Positions 26,037-35,505 of a DNA stretch of 52,261 nucleotides are shown here, piece after piece. The first letter of the stretch is position 1, and each line of letters opens with the position of its first letter. This DNA comes from Vulcanococcus limneticus LL (GTDB lineage Bacteria > Cyanobacteriota > Cyanobacteriia > PCC-6307 > Cyanobiaceae): assembly GCF_002252705.1 (NCBI RefSeq), contig NZ_NQLA01000020.1:1-52261 (forward strand). The letters run 5' to 3'. Under the pieces are notes generated by a model. That model saw only the letters and a list, made by a program, of their open reading frames with translations, was not told the origin of the DNA and ran no database searches. Position numbers and translations under genes: made by a program.

Positions 26037-27024
26037 GCACCAGCCTCAACAGCTGCTGCCGCCGGCCCTTGAGCAGGGCCAGCAGTCCCACCGGCCAGGC
26101 ATAGGCGCGGCGGATGGTGTGCCAGTAGAGGCGATGCCACCAGCGCACCGGGAAATCCCCTCGGCTCTCCTTGGGCAGCAGCTTCACCGGCAGCTCCATC
26201 ACCACCACCTCCGGGATCATCAGGAAACGGCCCCAGAACTGGTGCCGGCGCAGGCGGATCAGCTCCTGGCGCACGCCCTCGGGGGGCCGAGGCAGGGAGT
26301 CGGGCACCAGACGCCAGACACCGGTCAGCGGGTCGTGGCTGTAGAGGCTGGCGGGGCTGCGATGACTCCAGGGGCAGGACGCCGCCATCACCCGGTTGGC
26401 CATCGAAGTGGCCCGCTTGAGGGCGTGGGAATGGCCTTCCTCCAACGGACCCGGGCGCACGTCGGCGCGGTGGGCCCGGCTGGCCCGGTACTCGATCGAA
26501 TGGGCGATCACCCCCAGGGCCTGGGGCTGCAGCAGCCGGATCGCCACGCCGGCATGGCCCTGGATCCGGGCCTTGAGGTCCTTGTCGTCAAAGCCGTAGC
26601 CCCAGAGGTACTCGTTGAAACCCCCCACCTGCTCCAGCAGGGAGCGATCCACCAGGAACTGGCCCAGGCGGCCGTCCTCACCGCTGCCGAAGCAGCACAC
26701 CACCCCGTCCACCGCCAGGGCATCCGCCGCGGGCAGGTCCTCGGGCCAACCATCGGCATCGAGCTTGAACAGGCAGTCGCCCCGGGCCTGCTGGAGCGCG
26801 AAGTTGTAGGCGCGGCAGAGGTTCCAGCGGCGCTCGCCCTCCACGCGCAGCAGCCGGATGCGCGGGTCATCGGGCAGGTCCGCCCGGCGCAGGGGATCGA
26901 TGCTGCTCCAGTCCACGATCAGGTGTTCCTGGTGGTGGGGCCAGGCCGCCACCCGCGGCGCCGCCTCCAGCAGATGCTCGCGGCGGTTCATGCACACCGT
27001 CACGACGCTGGTGGATCTGGGCAT
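26029..27024 (-). CDS. GT2-like glycosyltransferase with C-terminal extension
   Basis: This 331-residue protein opens STSVVTVCMNRREHLLEA and then HLIVDWSSIDPL, like GT-A chondroitin-synthase / galactosyltransferase-type proteins. FKLDADGWPED supplies a DxD, and VGGFNEYLWGYGFDDKDLKAR is the conserved W-G-(Y/W)-G-x-(D/E)-D-x-D block that positions the acceptor. The last 100 residues are basic and aromatic, possibly membrane-associated. ATG 27024 was used; the open frame up to 28347 is the shadow of the next gene. It overlaps the helical protein gene by 8 bases. Confidence 0.88.
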   Translation of the reverse strand: MPRSTSVVTVCMNRREHLLEAAPRVAAWPHHQEHLIVDWSSIDPLRRADLPDDPRIRLLRVEGERRWNLCRAYNFALQQARGDCLFKLDADGWPEDLPAADALAVDGVVCCFGSGEDGRLGQFLVDRSLLEQVGGFNEYLWGYGFDDKDLKARIQGHAGVAIRLLQPQALGVIAHSIEYRASRAHRADVRPGPLEEGHSHALKRATSMANRVMAASCPWSHRSPASLYSHDPLTGVWRLVPDSLPRPPEGVRQELIRLRRHQFWGRFLMIPEVVVMELPVKLLPKESRGDFPVRWWHRLYWHTIRRAYAWPVGLLALLKGRRQQLLRLVRG

Positions 27025-27083
27025 GGAGAGCACGGCAGAACAGAACTGTAGAAAAGGCCCCAGGGGCCCAGAGGCCGCCGGCC

Positions 27084-28274
27084 TCAGTCCAGGGCGGCGA
27101 GGTCGCGCAGCATCGCCTCGGTGCGGCCCCGGTAGGTGTGGGCCGCAGCCCCAGCCAGTCGCTGCTGCTGGCTGGGGCCCTCCCCGGCCAGGGCCGCCGT
27201 GATCGCAGTGGCGAAGACCTGCGGGGTGGGGTCGCCCAGCAGGGCCAGATCGGCGAAGGGCTGCAGGGCATCGATGGCCGAGGCCACCACAGGCAGGCCC
27301 GCCGCCAGATACTCGAAGAACTTCATCGGGAACATCGCCTGGGTGTAGGCGTTGAAGCGCAGCGGCAACAGGCCCAGGTCGAAACCCTTCAGGTAGGCGG
27401 GCAGCTCGGCGTAGGCGCGCGGCCCCAGCAGGTGCACGTTGGCCAGGGCCGCCAGCGCCGCCACATCGGTGTCGGGATCGCCTTCCCCCACCGGACCGAT
27501 CAGCACCAGCGACCAGCTGGGATGGGTCCGGGCCAGCTGCTCCAGCAGCGCCAGATCGAGCTTGTAGGCGCTGATCGCCCCCACGAAGCCCAGCCGCGGC
27601 GCCGGGATCGCCGCCAGGTCGGCCGGCAGGGGCAGGGCCGGATCCAGGGCCCGGGCGAAGTGGGCGCCATCCGCCACGTTGGGATAGAAGCGCGTAAGCG
27701 GATTCAGCGGCGCCAGCCGACGCTGCAGATCCGGCGAAGTCACGAACACCGCATCGGCCCGCCGGCAGAGGCGCTGCTCCCACTGCTCGATCGCGGCGGC
27801 CGGCATCCCCGGCTGGGCCTGGATCGCATCGACGCAGTGGTAGATCAGACGCCGCCAGGGCCGCGGCTTGAGCACCGCCAGGGTCATGGGGTTGTAGGTC
27901 CACAGCCAGTCGGCCCGCAGACCCAGGACCCGTCGCCACAGGCCCAGCCCCAGGGCCAACATCAGCCGGTTGAAGCGCAACGCCAGCCCGGCCTGGGCCC
28001 CGGGGAGCACCAGCGGCGACCACACCCACAGGCCGGGCCGCACCTGGCGGGGCGGCAGCAGGCCATGGCGCAGGCGCCGCCAGATCCGACCCCGATCCGA
28101 GCCGGCCTTGGCCGCCGACGGCCCCCGGGGTCCCTGGCGCGGCGGCCGCAGCCCCAGCGACTCCACATAGAGCACCCGGTGCCCCAGCTCCGCCAGGCTG
28201 CAGGCCACGTGCTGCTTGTTGGTCCAGAGCGGATGGTCCCAATCCGCCGTGGCCAGCAAGGTGATGTCGGCCAT
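27084..28274 (-). CDS. GT-B glycosyltransferase (TuaH-like)
   Basis: This 396-residue protein has WDHPLWTNKQHVA near the N-terminus, WTYNPMTLAVL and IYHCVDAIQAQPGM in the acceptor domain, VTSPDLQRRLAPLNP and the donor block MFPMKFFEYLAAGLPVVAS. The layout matches GT4-like transferases annotated as TuaH in teichuronic-acid loci. The family resemblance does not fix the substrate. Five bases separate it from the ABC flippase gene upstream, so the two are co-transcribed. The following gene starts 59 bases downstream. Confidence 0.88.
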   Translation of the reverse strand: MADITLLATADWDHPLWTNKQHVACSLAELGHRVLYVESLGLRPPRQGPRGPSAAKAGSDRGRIWRRLRHGLLPPRQVRPGLWVWSPLVLPGAQAGLALRFNRLMLALGLGLWRRVLGLRADWLWTYNPMTLAVLKPRPWRRLIYHCVDAIQAQPGMPAAAIEQWEQRLCRRADAVFVTSPDLQRRLAPLNPLTRFYPNVADGAHFARALDPALPLPADLAAIPAPRLGFVGAISAYKLDLALLEQLARTHPSWSLVLIGPVGEGDPDTDVAALAALANVHLLGPRAYAELPAYLKGFDLGLLPLRFNAYTQAMFPMKFFEYLAAGLPVVASAIDALQPFADLALLGDPTPQVFATAITAALAGEGPSQQQRLAGAAAHTYRGRTEAMLRDLAALD

Positions 28275-28279
28275 GGCGC

Positions 28280-30160
28280 TCAGCCCTCCTGCAGGGCCAC
28301 CAGCTCCCGGAAGGTGTCGGAGCGCTCCTGCAGCAGCCGGTAATCACCGGAGGCCTTGATGCGACCCCGCTCGAATTCGAAGATGCGATCGCAGTAGCGG
28401 ATCGTCGAGAGCCGGTGGGCGATCACCACCGTGGTGCAACGGCGGCCCACCAGCTCCAGGGCCTCGAGCACGTCGTTCTCGGTCTTGTTGTCGAGAGCGC
28501 TGGTGGCCTCATCGAGAATCAGCACTTTGGCCTGCTTGTAGAACGCCCTGGCCAGGGCCAGGCGCTGGCGCTGGCCACCGGAGAGACGCATCCCGTCTTC
28601 CCCCACCACGGTGTAGAAGCCGTAGGGCAATTCGCTCACGAACTCATCGAGCTGGGCCATCTCCAGGGCCTCCCAGACGGCGTCATCGTCGATGACCTCG
28701 TCATCAGCACCGAAGGCCACATTGGCGCGCACGCTGGCATCGAGCAGCACGATGTTCTGGGGCACGATCGCGCAGCAGGCCTGCCAGGCCGGCAACTCTG
28801 AGGCCGTCACGGGAATACCGTCGAGGAGCAGCTGGCCCTGCTGGGGCTGCAGCAGCCCCAGCAGCAGGTGGGCCGCGGTCGACTTGCCGCCACCGGTCTG
28901 CCCCACCAGCGCCACCCGCGAGCCCACGGGCACGGTGAGATTCACCCCCTGGATCACCCAGTCCTTCGACTGGGGATAGCGGTACCAGGCGTTCTCCAGC
29001 CGGATCGACGTGCGCGGCATCACCCCACTGGGCGTGGGCGTGGCAGCGGCCCCCAGCAGCAGGCGCTTGGGCTTGAGCTGCAGCAGCTGCAGGGCATCGC
29101 TGATGTCCGGCAGACCACCGCGCAGCTTGTTGATCGAGCGGAAGATGGCTTGGATCGGCGCCGAGAGCCGCAGCCCGGCGAACATGATCGCCGCCAGGGT
29201 CGGCACCGCGTCCTGGATCATCCGCGAGGCATCACGGTGCAGGAGAGCCGGCAGCAGGCCCACCAAGAACAGCACGGTGATACCTGCAGGTTCAATCACA
29301 TAACGGGGAACATCGGGCAACAACTTGGAGATGCGGTCAAACTTCTTGCCGCGGGTGCCGATGGCTTCGAACTGGCGCAGGTAGTGACGCTCAGCCCCAT
29401 AAAGCTGCACATCGCGAATCGACCGAGTAGACTCCAGAAGCAATGAATTGACCCTTAACGAAAACACCAACTTCTGCTTGGTGGCAAAGCGCAGGGGCGG
29501 CGTGATCAGCAGCGAAGAGAGCGCATAGGCAGCGAACAGAAACACAAAGATCAGCAGAGCCCTCCAACCGAAGGCCACCACGATGCCAACCGTCAGCACT
29601 GTCACCGAGAGCAGGTTGGACACCACCGTGAGCATCGGCAACACGATGTCATCGGAGATGCGGCTGAGGATCCGGTTCAACCGGGCCAGCATGTGGGCCG
29701 TGTTCTGCGTCTGGAAATACTCGAAGGGCTGCAGCAGCACGTTGGCATAGATTCGCTCACCGTAATCGGCCCAGATCTGGGCACTGAGCAGGCTCTGGAT
29801 CAGCGCGGCGCCATACTTGAGCGCCATGGTGATCCACACCAGGGCGATCAGCAGCCCGGCGATCCACAGGCCCTGGTCGGCCTTGCCGCCACCGAACACA
29901 AATATGCTGGGGATCTTGTCCGCCAGCCGGGAGCCGCTCATGGCCCCCACCAACCGGGCGAGCAGGCCCACGAACACCAGATCAAACAGCCCCACCAGCA
30001 GCGACACCCCCAGCAGCACAGCCAGGCCCCGCAGGCGCTGGCGGGGCAGGTAGGCGAGCAGCTGGGAGAGCTGGGAGAGGGTCTGGCTGTTGAGCAGCTT
30101 GGCCGGGCGGCGTACTGACTTGCGACCCGGCACCGTCTGCTCCACCACGATCAAACCCAC
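28280..30160 (-). CDS. ABC transporter, fused permease/ATPase (PglK/MsbA-type flippase)
   Basis: A 626-residue half-transporter that would flip lipid-linked glycans across the inner membrane. About residues 45-350 form six membrane helices. The ATPase follows: GQTGGGKST (Walker A, near 424), IVPQNIVLLDASV (Q-loop), LSGGQRQRLALARA (signature), KVLILDEATSALD (Walker B) and IAHRLST (H-loop). Among exporters the length and context are most like PglK, which flips lipid-linked oligosaccharides. No Wzx-type flippase or Wzm/Wzt pair is seen in the window, so this is the best candidate exporter of the locus. Confidence 0.9.
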   Translation of the reverse strand: MGLIVVEQTVPGRKSVRRPAKLLNSQTLSQLSQLLAYLPRQRLRGLAVLLGVSLLVGLFDLVFVGLLARLVGAMSGSRLADKIPSIFVFGGGKADQGLWIAGLLIALVWITMALKYGAALIQSLLSAQIWADYGERIYANVLLQPFEYFQTQNTAHMLARLNRILSRISDDIVLPMLTVVSNLLSVTVLTVGIVVAFGWRALLIFVFLFAAYALSSLLITPPLRFATKQKLVFSLRVNSLLLESTRSIRDVQLYGAERHYLRQFEAIGTRGKKFDRISKLLPDVPRYVIEPAGITVLFLVGLLPALLHRDASRMIQDAVPTLAAIMFAGLRLSAPIQAIFRSINKLRGGLPDISDALQLLQLKPKRLLLGAAATPTPSGVMPRTSIRLENAWYRYPQSKDWVIQGVNLTVPVGSRVALVGQTGGGKSTAAHLLLGLLQPQQGQLLLDGIPVTASELPAWQACCAIVPQNIVLLDASVRANVAFGADDEVIDDDAVWEALEMAQLDEFVSELPYGFYTVVGEDGMRLSGGQRQRLALARAFYKQAKVLILDEATSALDNKTENDVLEALELVGRRCTTVVIAHRLSTIRYCDRIFEFERGRIKASGDYRLLQERSDTFRELVALQEG

Positions 30161-30252
30161 CAGAGGGGGCCAGGCCCGGCGTCAACCTACCCAGCCAACG
30201 CCACAACCCCAGTCAGGCCGTGGCCAGCCCAGCAACCGATCGCCCCTGGCCC

Positions 30253-31461
30253 TCAGTAGCGCACCAGGCCAGGCCAGCGATCGGGAATGCAGAGAAACTC
30301 GTCGTCATAGCCGCAGCGAAACTCCCCGGAGGGAAGAATCCGACCCAGCAGCCAATAGAGCAGGGTGACGGCCAGGGCCGGCAGCAGCAGGCGCTCGGCG
30401 CGGTAATGGCGTAGCCAGGCCAGGAAGCTGATCAGCAGGAACAGCCCCACCCCATCGGCCAGCCGGAAGGTGATCTGGGGCCACCATTCCCACTCCACCG
30501 AGGCCTGCAGTGCCAGGTAGAGCAGGGCGAAGAGCCCCAGCACCCGGCTCCGCGGGCAGCTCAACAGCTCGCGGAGCCCCAGCCCCCGCTGCCGGCAGGC
30601 GAGCACCACAGCCAGGGCCATGGCCCCCTGCAGCAGCAGCACCTCGCGCCGCACGGCGTAGTGACTGAAGAAGCTCATCTGGCTGGCGTAGGTGTTGAGC
30701 TTCTGCAGCGCCACCGGCCCCAGCAGCACCAGTGCAGGCACGGCGGCCAGGGCCGCCAGCACCAGCCAGGCCCAGCGACGGCGCGGACCTGCAGCAGCGC
30801 GGGCCTGGCCGTTGGCGCTGACCAGACCCGGCAGCAGGGCAAACAGGAGGTTGACGGGGAAGGTGGTGTGGCTCAGCGCCGACCAGGCCGTGGCGCCCCC
30901 CACCAGCCCCCAGGGGACCCGCACCAGCCGCGCCGCCCGCAGCATCAGGGGCAGCAGCAGCAACACCGCCAGGGCCTGACGGCTCTGGCCGTTCTGGAGA
31001 AAGCCCCGCAGCATCGGACTGGCCGTGAGAAACAGGCACCACCAGCCGGCCCAGGCCGGCAGTTGCCAGTGGCGCGCCAGCAGGATCGCCGCCAGCCCGT
31101 AGCCGGCCGCGACCAGGCCATGCACCGCCGCCATCCGGTAGGGCAGCTGGGAAATCAGCGGACCCACCAGGTGCCAGAAGGGCTCGCCATCGGTGCCCCG
31201 GCCCGGGGCCACCGCCAGCCAGACGCTCAGCTTGGTGACATCGCTGGTGCCCCAGCTGCCCAGGCCAAAGAACAGGGCTGTGACCACCAGCAGAGCCGCG
31301 GCCGCCAGCCACCACCGGAGCCAGGCCCGCCGGCTGCCAGTCCAGGAGAGGGCACCTGCCAGCAGCACCTGCAGGCCGAACAGGGCGGCCATCAGCCCCG
31401 GGGCCGCCATCACCTGATCCACCCGGAAGGGCGCCTGGCCGGGGAGCAGGGCGAGCAGCAT
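30253..31461 (-). CDS. Polytopic membrane protein, O-antigen polymerase-like
   Basis: This 402-residue protein is strongly hydrophobic with about ten membrane helices and a periplasmic loop around GTSDVTKLSVWLAVAPGRGTDGE (given in two parts: GTSDVTKLSVW and APGRGTDGE). FLQNGQSRQALAVLLLLP in the middle recalls EpsG/Wzy-type proteins with an NxRQ-like motif. Polymerases of surface polysaccharide have little sequence conservation, so the role rests on topology and context. ATG 31461 shares its A with the stop of the upstream glycosyltransferase (TGATG). The frame open to 31686 is a shadow. Confidence 0.75.
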   Translation of the reverse strand: MLLALLPGQAPFRVDQVMAAPGLMAALFGLQVLLAGALSWTGSRRAWLRWWLAAAALLVVTALFFGLGSWGTSDVTKLSVWLAVAPGRGTDGEPFWHLVGPLISQLPYRMAAVHGLVAAGYGLAAILLARHWQLPAWAGWWCLFLTASPMLRGFLQNGQSRQALAVLLLLPLMLRAARLVRVPWGLVGGATAWSALSHTTFPVNLLFALLPGLVSANGQARAAAGPRRRWAWLVLAALAAVPALVLLGPVALQKLNTYASQMSFFSHYAVRREVLLLQGAMALAVVLACRQRGLGLRELLSCPRSRVLGLFALLYLALQASVEWEWWPQITFRLADGVGLFLLISFLAWLRHYRAERLLLPALAVTLLYWLLGRILPSGEFRCGYDDEFLCIPDRWPGLVRY

Positions 31462-32555
31462 CAACCGGTCCCGCCAGGGACGTGTCGGCTCAAGAGGCGG
31501 AGCCCCCGCTCCAGCCGCTGGCCCCAGCGCAGGCGCCAGGTCGCCGGAGCCTGCAGAGGCGGAGCGCCCGCTGCCAGCCGATCCCAGTGGCCATCGATCG
31601 CCGCCAGGGCCGCGCTCCAGCGCTCCAGCAGGGCCCGCTCGCTGCAACCCTCCAGCAGGACCGCCAGGGCCTGGGGATCGGCACACCAGGCCTCAGGATC
31701 CGCCAGGGCAGCAGCGATGCGCTCCAGGTCGGCCTCCAGGCTGCCGGCGCCAATCTGGTGGCCCAGTACGCCGGGATCCAGGGTGTCGGCCAGGGCGTGG
31801 TTGAGGCTGCTGAACACGACGCAGCCGCAGGCCAGGGCCTCCAGGGGCGGCAGGCCGAAGCCCTCGCTCACGCCACGGCCGCGCCAGTAGTCAGCCGAGT
31901 CGTAGAGCACCACCGTGGCGCTGTTGAACAGGTCCACGAGATCCTCCACCCAGCCGCTCTGCACCTCCACCCGCAGGCCCCTGGCCCGCAGCGCGGGCAC
32001 AAGCTGGTGGAGTACGTAGGCACTGCTCTTACGCCGCTGCACCAGCACGTCGATGGGTCGACGGGTGCCCGGCGCCGCCACCGCGCCATGGCCCGGCCTG
32101 GCGCCCCGCTCCAGCCACATCGGCTCCAGGGCGTTGGGCACCAGAGCCAGCGGGCTGCGGGGGCTGCGGTCGCCCCAGTAGCCCAGGGTGTTGCGGCTCA
32201 CCGCCAGCACTGGGGTACCCGGGGGCAGATCGAAGCCGTAGCCGCTGCTGTGGGCGTGGTACGCCACCGGCCGACCCCGTAGGCGCCGCAGCAGCCTGGG
32301 CACGTCGAAGCCCCAGCTCACGATCCACAGAACCTCGCCCGGAGCAGGCTCCGTCCGCAGCAGGTCGTCGAGGAAGGGGTGATCCGGCTCGCGCTGCCGG
32401 TAGGTCACCACCTCGGTGGGTCGCAGCTGGGCCGTCAGCCGCGCCGTCTGGAGCTCCACCAGCAAGCCACCGCCGCGGAAGCGAGTCGTGGTGCCGGGTA
32501 AGAGAAAACGCAGGGGGCGGGGCGTAGGGGAGCCCAAGCGGATCAGGTCAGCCAA
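31461..32555 (-). CDS. Family GT4-like glycosyltransferase
   Basis: The 364-residue protein begins RFLLPGTTTRFRGGGLLVELQTA with the glycine loop, and has LWIVSWGFDVPRL, VAYHAHSSGYGFD, and DVLVQRRKSSAYVLHQLVPAL. The donor site is SEGFGLPPLEALACGCVVFSS with E-x7-E. It is the first gene of the fourteen-gene minus-strand glycan locus, 47 bases downstream of the heme oxygenase gene, so the two may share transcripts. The sugar transferred is unknown. Confidence 0.88.
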   Translation of the reverse strand: MADLIRLGSPTPRPLRFLLPGTTTRFRGGGLLVELQTARLTAQLRPTEVVTYRQREPDHPFLDDLLRTEPAPGEVLWIVSWGFDVPRLLRRLRGRPVAYHAHSSGYGFDLPPGTPVLAVSRNTLGYWGDRSPRSPLALVPNALEPMWLERGARPGHGAVAAPGTRRPIDVLVQRRKSSAYVLHQLVPALRARGLRVEVQSGWVEDLVDLFNSATVVLYDSADYWRGRGVSEGFGLPPLEALACGCVVFSSLNHALADTLDPGVLGHQIGAGSLEADLERIAAALADPEAWCADPQALAVLLEGCSERALLERWSAALAAIDGHWDRLAAGAPPLQAPATWRLRWGQRLERGLRLLSRHVPGGTG

Positions 32556-32602
32556 CGGCGACTCTGCCGCAGCCGGCCCCAGGGCACCGGCCCCAGCCGC
32601 GC

Positions 32603-33322
32603 TCAGGCCGCCACCGCCTCAGTGCTGCCAGCCCGCTGGCGGCGGGTGAGGAAGCCGAAAAGCACCTTGCCGATGGCGGCCACCAGGTTGCCCTCCAGCT
32701 CCTGGAACATCTTCATGTTCAGGTGGAAGGCGTGGTTGGCCTCCTCCACGATGCGATCGGCCATGGCCTGATCGATCGGCAGGTTATCGAGGGTAGTGCG
32801 GTAGTTGGCCTTGAAGCCCTTCTCGTCGGGGATGGCCTCGAACTCGTAGAAGCGCAGCCCGTCGTGCTCGCCCAGGTTCATCGCCTTCTGGGCGATGTTC
32901 TTGAGGATCTGGCCGCCAGAGAGATCACCGATGTAGCGGGTGTAGTGGTGGCCCACCAGCAGCTCGGGGGCCTCCTGGGCGATCTGGTGGATGCGGGCCA
33001 CATACTCCTGGGCCGCCGCCGTGGCCTTGACGCTGCTGCGCCAGTCGGAACCGAAGTAGTAGGCCAGGTCCTGCTCCAGGGTCTCGCGGCGGTTCAGCTC
33101 AGGGAAGCCCACCGGACCCACCACCGGGTGGCCGGCGGCCCGCAGCTTGCCGATCTCCTCCTCCATGGCCGAGTACACGAAGTAGAGGTCGGCCACGAGC
33201 CTGCGATAGCTCGCCTTGTCGACCACGCCCTTGAGGAAACAGCTCACGAAGCCAGTGTTCTCCGCCATCGTGTGGGACTTCTTGGTCCCTTCACGCAGCT
33301 GGGTAGCAAGGGCGACGGCCAT
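32603..33322 (-). CDS. ho1: Heme oxygenase (biliverdin-producing)
   Basis: Opens heme to biliverdin IX-alpha, iron and CO with ferredoxin electrons, feeding phycobilin chromophores. The 239-residue protein begins AVALATQLREGTKKSHTMAEN, with the proximal heme His at about 17. GHHYTRYIGDLSGGQILKN is the distal-helix motif with its glycines. FVSCFLKGVVDK and YYFGSDWRSS match cyanobacterial HO1. ATG 33322 was chosen and the open frame to 33400 rejected. Its presence is the clearest phototroph marker in the window. Confidence 0.96.
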   Translation of the reverse strand: MAVALATQLREGTKKSHTMAENTGFVSCFLKGVVDKASYRRLVADLYFVYSAMEEEIGKLRAAGHPVVGPVGFPELNRRETLEQDLAYYFGSDWRSSVKATAAAQEYVARIHQIAQEAPELLVGHHYTRYIGDLSGGQILKNIAQKAMNLGEHDGLRFYEFEAIPDEKGFKANYRTTLDNLPIDQAMADRIVEEANHAFHLNMKMFQELEGNLVAAIGKVLFGFLTRRQRAGSTEAVAA

Positions 33323-33412
33323 GGTCTGCAGGGGGCGTTGGGAAACGCTGTTCGGTCGGTCGAAACAAGGTAGGCGGCGCGTTCGCGGCGGCGGCGCCAA
33401 GGTTGCGAAGGG

Positions 33413-33874
33413 TTACGCGGCCCTGGCCTCGAGCCCGCCGCTGCCGTCGAACAGGTCGAACAGCTCGCGGCAGAACTGCTGCAGGGCTGCCACCACCGCC
33501 GGCTGGGGCAGGTGGGAGCCGGAAGGCTGCCAGTCGCCCAGGGTGGCCAGCCGCCAGCGCTCCGACTCATACGTGAGCCCGCGGATCAGCACCCCGAGCA
33601 GGCGAGGCCGTCCGACCGGCAGCCGATCAGCCCCCGGCGCCCGCTCCAGCCGTAGCTGCACCAGAAACGAGCGGCACTGGGTACGCGGACTCCAGCCCGG
33701 GAAGTGAAAGGAGAGGTCGAGGCTCTCCTGTTCTGCGAAGGCCCGGGTGAGCGGATCGTCCCGCCAGGGGGTGAGGTTGGCGCGGGCGTCGGGGAAGTGG
33801 GCCCGGAGCAGCCGCACCACCGAGGCGATGGCCTGGGCCAGCTCCAGCGATCGGGCCTGATCCGCGGCGTTCAT
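33413..33874 (-). CDS. Small protein of unknown function upstream of ho1
   Basis: A 153-residue soluble protein with [18 protein letters not shown] near the N-terminus, [22 protein letters not shown] in the middle and [14 protein letters not shown] near the C-terminus. I do not recognise a characterised domain. Start 33874 follows from the ATG, and the longer frame to 34039 lacks gene character. It is divergent from icd (185-base gap) and 90 bases upstream of ho1 on the same strand. The mixed alpha/beta look and lack of low-complexity sequence support a real gene. Confidence 0.65.
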   Translation of the reverse strand: MNAADQARSLELAQAIASVVRLLRAHFPDARANLTPWRDDPLTRAFAEQESLDLSFHFPGWSPRTQCRSFLVQLRLERAPGADRLPVGRPRLLGVLIRGLTYESERWRLATLGDWQPSGSHLPQPAVVAALQQFCRELFDLFDGSGGLEARAA

Positions 33875-34059
33875 TCCCCCATCCTGCAGGAGCCGGGCGG
33901 CATGCGCAGCCCAAGTGGGCGGCCGCCGACACAGCAGGGCGGCCCGCCGGGTCCACCCCCAGCACACCGGCGCCACTCCCGCTGATTTCCACAAACCGTT
34001 CGGCCCAGGCCCGACGCATAGGCTCGGCTGAACCCCCAACGCCCCGGTCGACGCCCGCG

Positions 34060-35505
34060 ATGGCCAGCACCCCCACCGCCAACTACGAGAAGCTCACCGC
34101 CCCCAGCAGCGGCACCGCGATCCGCTTCGAGAACGGCCAGCCGGTGGTGCCCAGCGACCCGATCATCCCCTTCATCCGCGGCGATGGCACCGGCGTGGAC
34201 ATCTGGCCCGCCACCCAGCGGGTGCTGGATGCGGCGGTGGCCAAGGCCTATGGCGGCGAGCGCCGCATCGAGTGGTTCAAGGTGTATGCCGGCGATGAGG
34301 CCTGTGACCTCTACGGCACCTACCAATACCTGCCTGAGGACACCCTCACGGCCATCCGCACCTACGGCGTGGCGATCAAGGGCCCGCTCACCACGCCGGT
34401 CGGGGGTGGCATCCGCTCGCTGAATGTGGCCCTCCGCCAGATCTTCGATCTGTACTGCTGCGTGCGTCCCTGCCGCTATTACGAGGGCACCCCCAGCCCC
34501 CACAAGCGGCCCCAGGATCTCGATGTGATCGTGTATCGCGAGAACACAGAGGACATCTACATGGGGATCGAATGGGCAGCCGACGATCCGGTCTGTCTCG
34601 AGTTGATCCAGCACCTCAACGACGTGGTGATCCCGGCCAACGGCAAGCTGGGCAACCGTCGCATCCCTGATGGCTCCGGCATCGGCATCAAGCCGGTGAG
34701 CAAGCACGGCAGCCAGCGCCACATCCGCAAGGCCATCCAGCACGCCCTGCGCCTCGAGGGCAGCAAGCGCCACGTGACGCTGGTGCACAAGGGCAACATC
34801 ATGAAGTTCACCGAGGGCGCCTTCCGCGACTGGGGCTATGAACTCGCCACCACGGAATTCCGCGACGTGTGCGTGACTGAGCGGGAAAGCTGGATCCTCG
34901 ACAACCTGGAGCGGGACCACTCCCTCAGCACCGAGGACAACGCGCGCCTGATCGAGCCTGGGTACGACAGCCTGACCCCCGAGAAGAAGGAGGCGATCTG
35001 CGCCGAGGTGAAGGGGGTGCTCGACAGCATCGGCGAGAGCCACGGTTACGGCAAGTGGAAGAGCATGGTGCTGGTCGATGACCGCATCGCCGACAGCATC
35101 TTTCAGCAGATCCAGACCCGCCCCCAGGAGTATTCGGTGCTGGCCACCCTCAATCTCAACGGCGACTATGTGAGTGATGCAGCGGCGGCGGTCGTGGGCG
35201 GCCTGGGCATGGCGCCGGGGGCCAACATCGGCGACAACGCGGCCATCTTCGAGGCAACCCACGGCACCGCCCCGAAACATGCCGGCCTCGACCGCATCAA
35301 CCCCGGCTCGGTCATCCTCTCCGGCGTGATGATGCTCGAATATCTGGGTTGGCAGGAAGCGGCCGACCTGATCACCCAGGGGCTCAGCGCCGCCATTGCC
35401 AACCGGGAGGTCACCTATGACCTGGCCCGTCTGATGGAGCCGCGGGTGGAGCCGGTGAGCTGCAGCGGCTTCGCCGAGGCGGTGGTGCGCCACTTCGGGG
35501 GCTGA
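34060..35505 (+). CDS. icd: NADP-dependent isocitrate dehydrogenase
   Basis: Oxidatively decarboxylates isocitrate to 2-oxoglutarate, the carbon skeleton for ammonium assimilation in cyanobacteria. The 481-residue protein carries [34 protein letters not shown] (split as [11 protein letters not shown] and [10 protein letters not shown], including the serine phosphorylated in E. coli Icd), [50 protein letters not shown] and [12 protein letters not shown]. The last contains the NADP-type cofactor loop. It is longer than E. coli Icd by about 60 residues, mostly a segment around 270-330 typical of cyanobacterial forms. The stop overlaps glcF (TGATG). Confidence 0.96.
   Translation: MASTPTANYEKLTAPSSGTAIRFENGQPVVPSDPIIPFIRGDGTGVDIWPATQRVLDAAVAKAYGGERRIEWFKVYAGDEACDLYGTYQYLPEDTLTAIRTYGVAIKGPLTTPVGGGIRSLNVALRQIFDLYCCVRPCRYYEGTPSPHKRPQDLDVIVYRENTEDIYMGIEWAADDPVCLELIQHLNDVVIPANGKLGNRRIPDGSGIGIKPVSKHGSQRHIRKAIQHALRLEGSKRHVTLVHKGNIMKFTEGAFRDWGYELATTEFRDVCVTERESWILDNLERDHSLSTEDNARLIEPGYDSLTPEKKEAICAEVKGVLDSIGESHGYGKWKSMVLVDDRIADSIFQQIQTRPQEYSVLATLNLNGDYVSDAAAAVVGGLGMAPGANIGDNAAIFEATHGTAPKHAGLDRINPGSVILSGVMMLEYLGWQEAADLITQGLSAAIANREVTYDLARLMEPRVEPVSCSGFAEAVVRHFGG

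Noticed and set aside
27025-28347. Apparent 772-residue protein joining the GT2-like gene to an upstream domain
   Set aside because: The upstream 441 codons are the shadow of the TuaH-like glycosyltransferase read in another frame.
33871-35493. 540-residue minus-strand open frame opposite icd
   Set aside because: It mirrors icd codons, is rich in His/Gly/Val as antisense frames are, and has no motif, while icd is certain.
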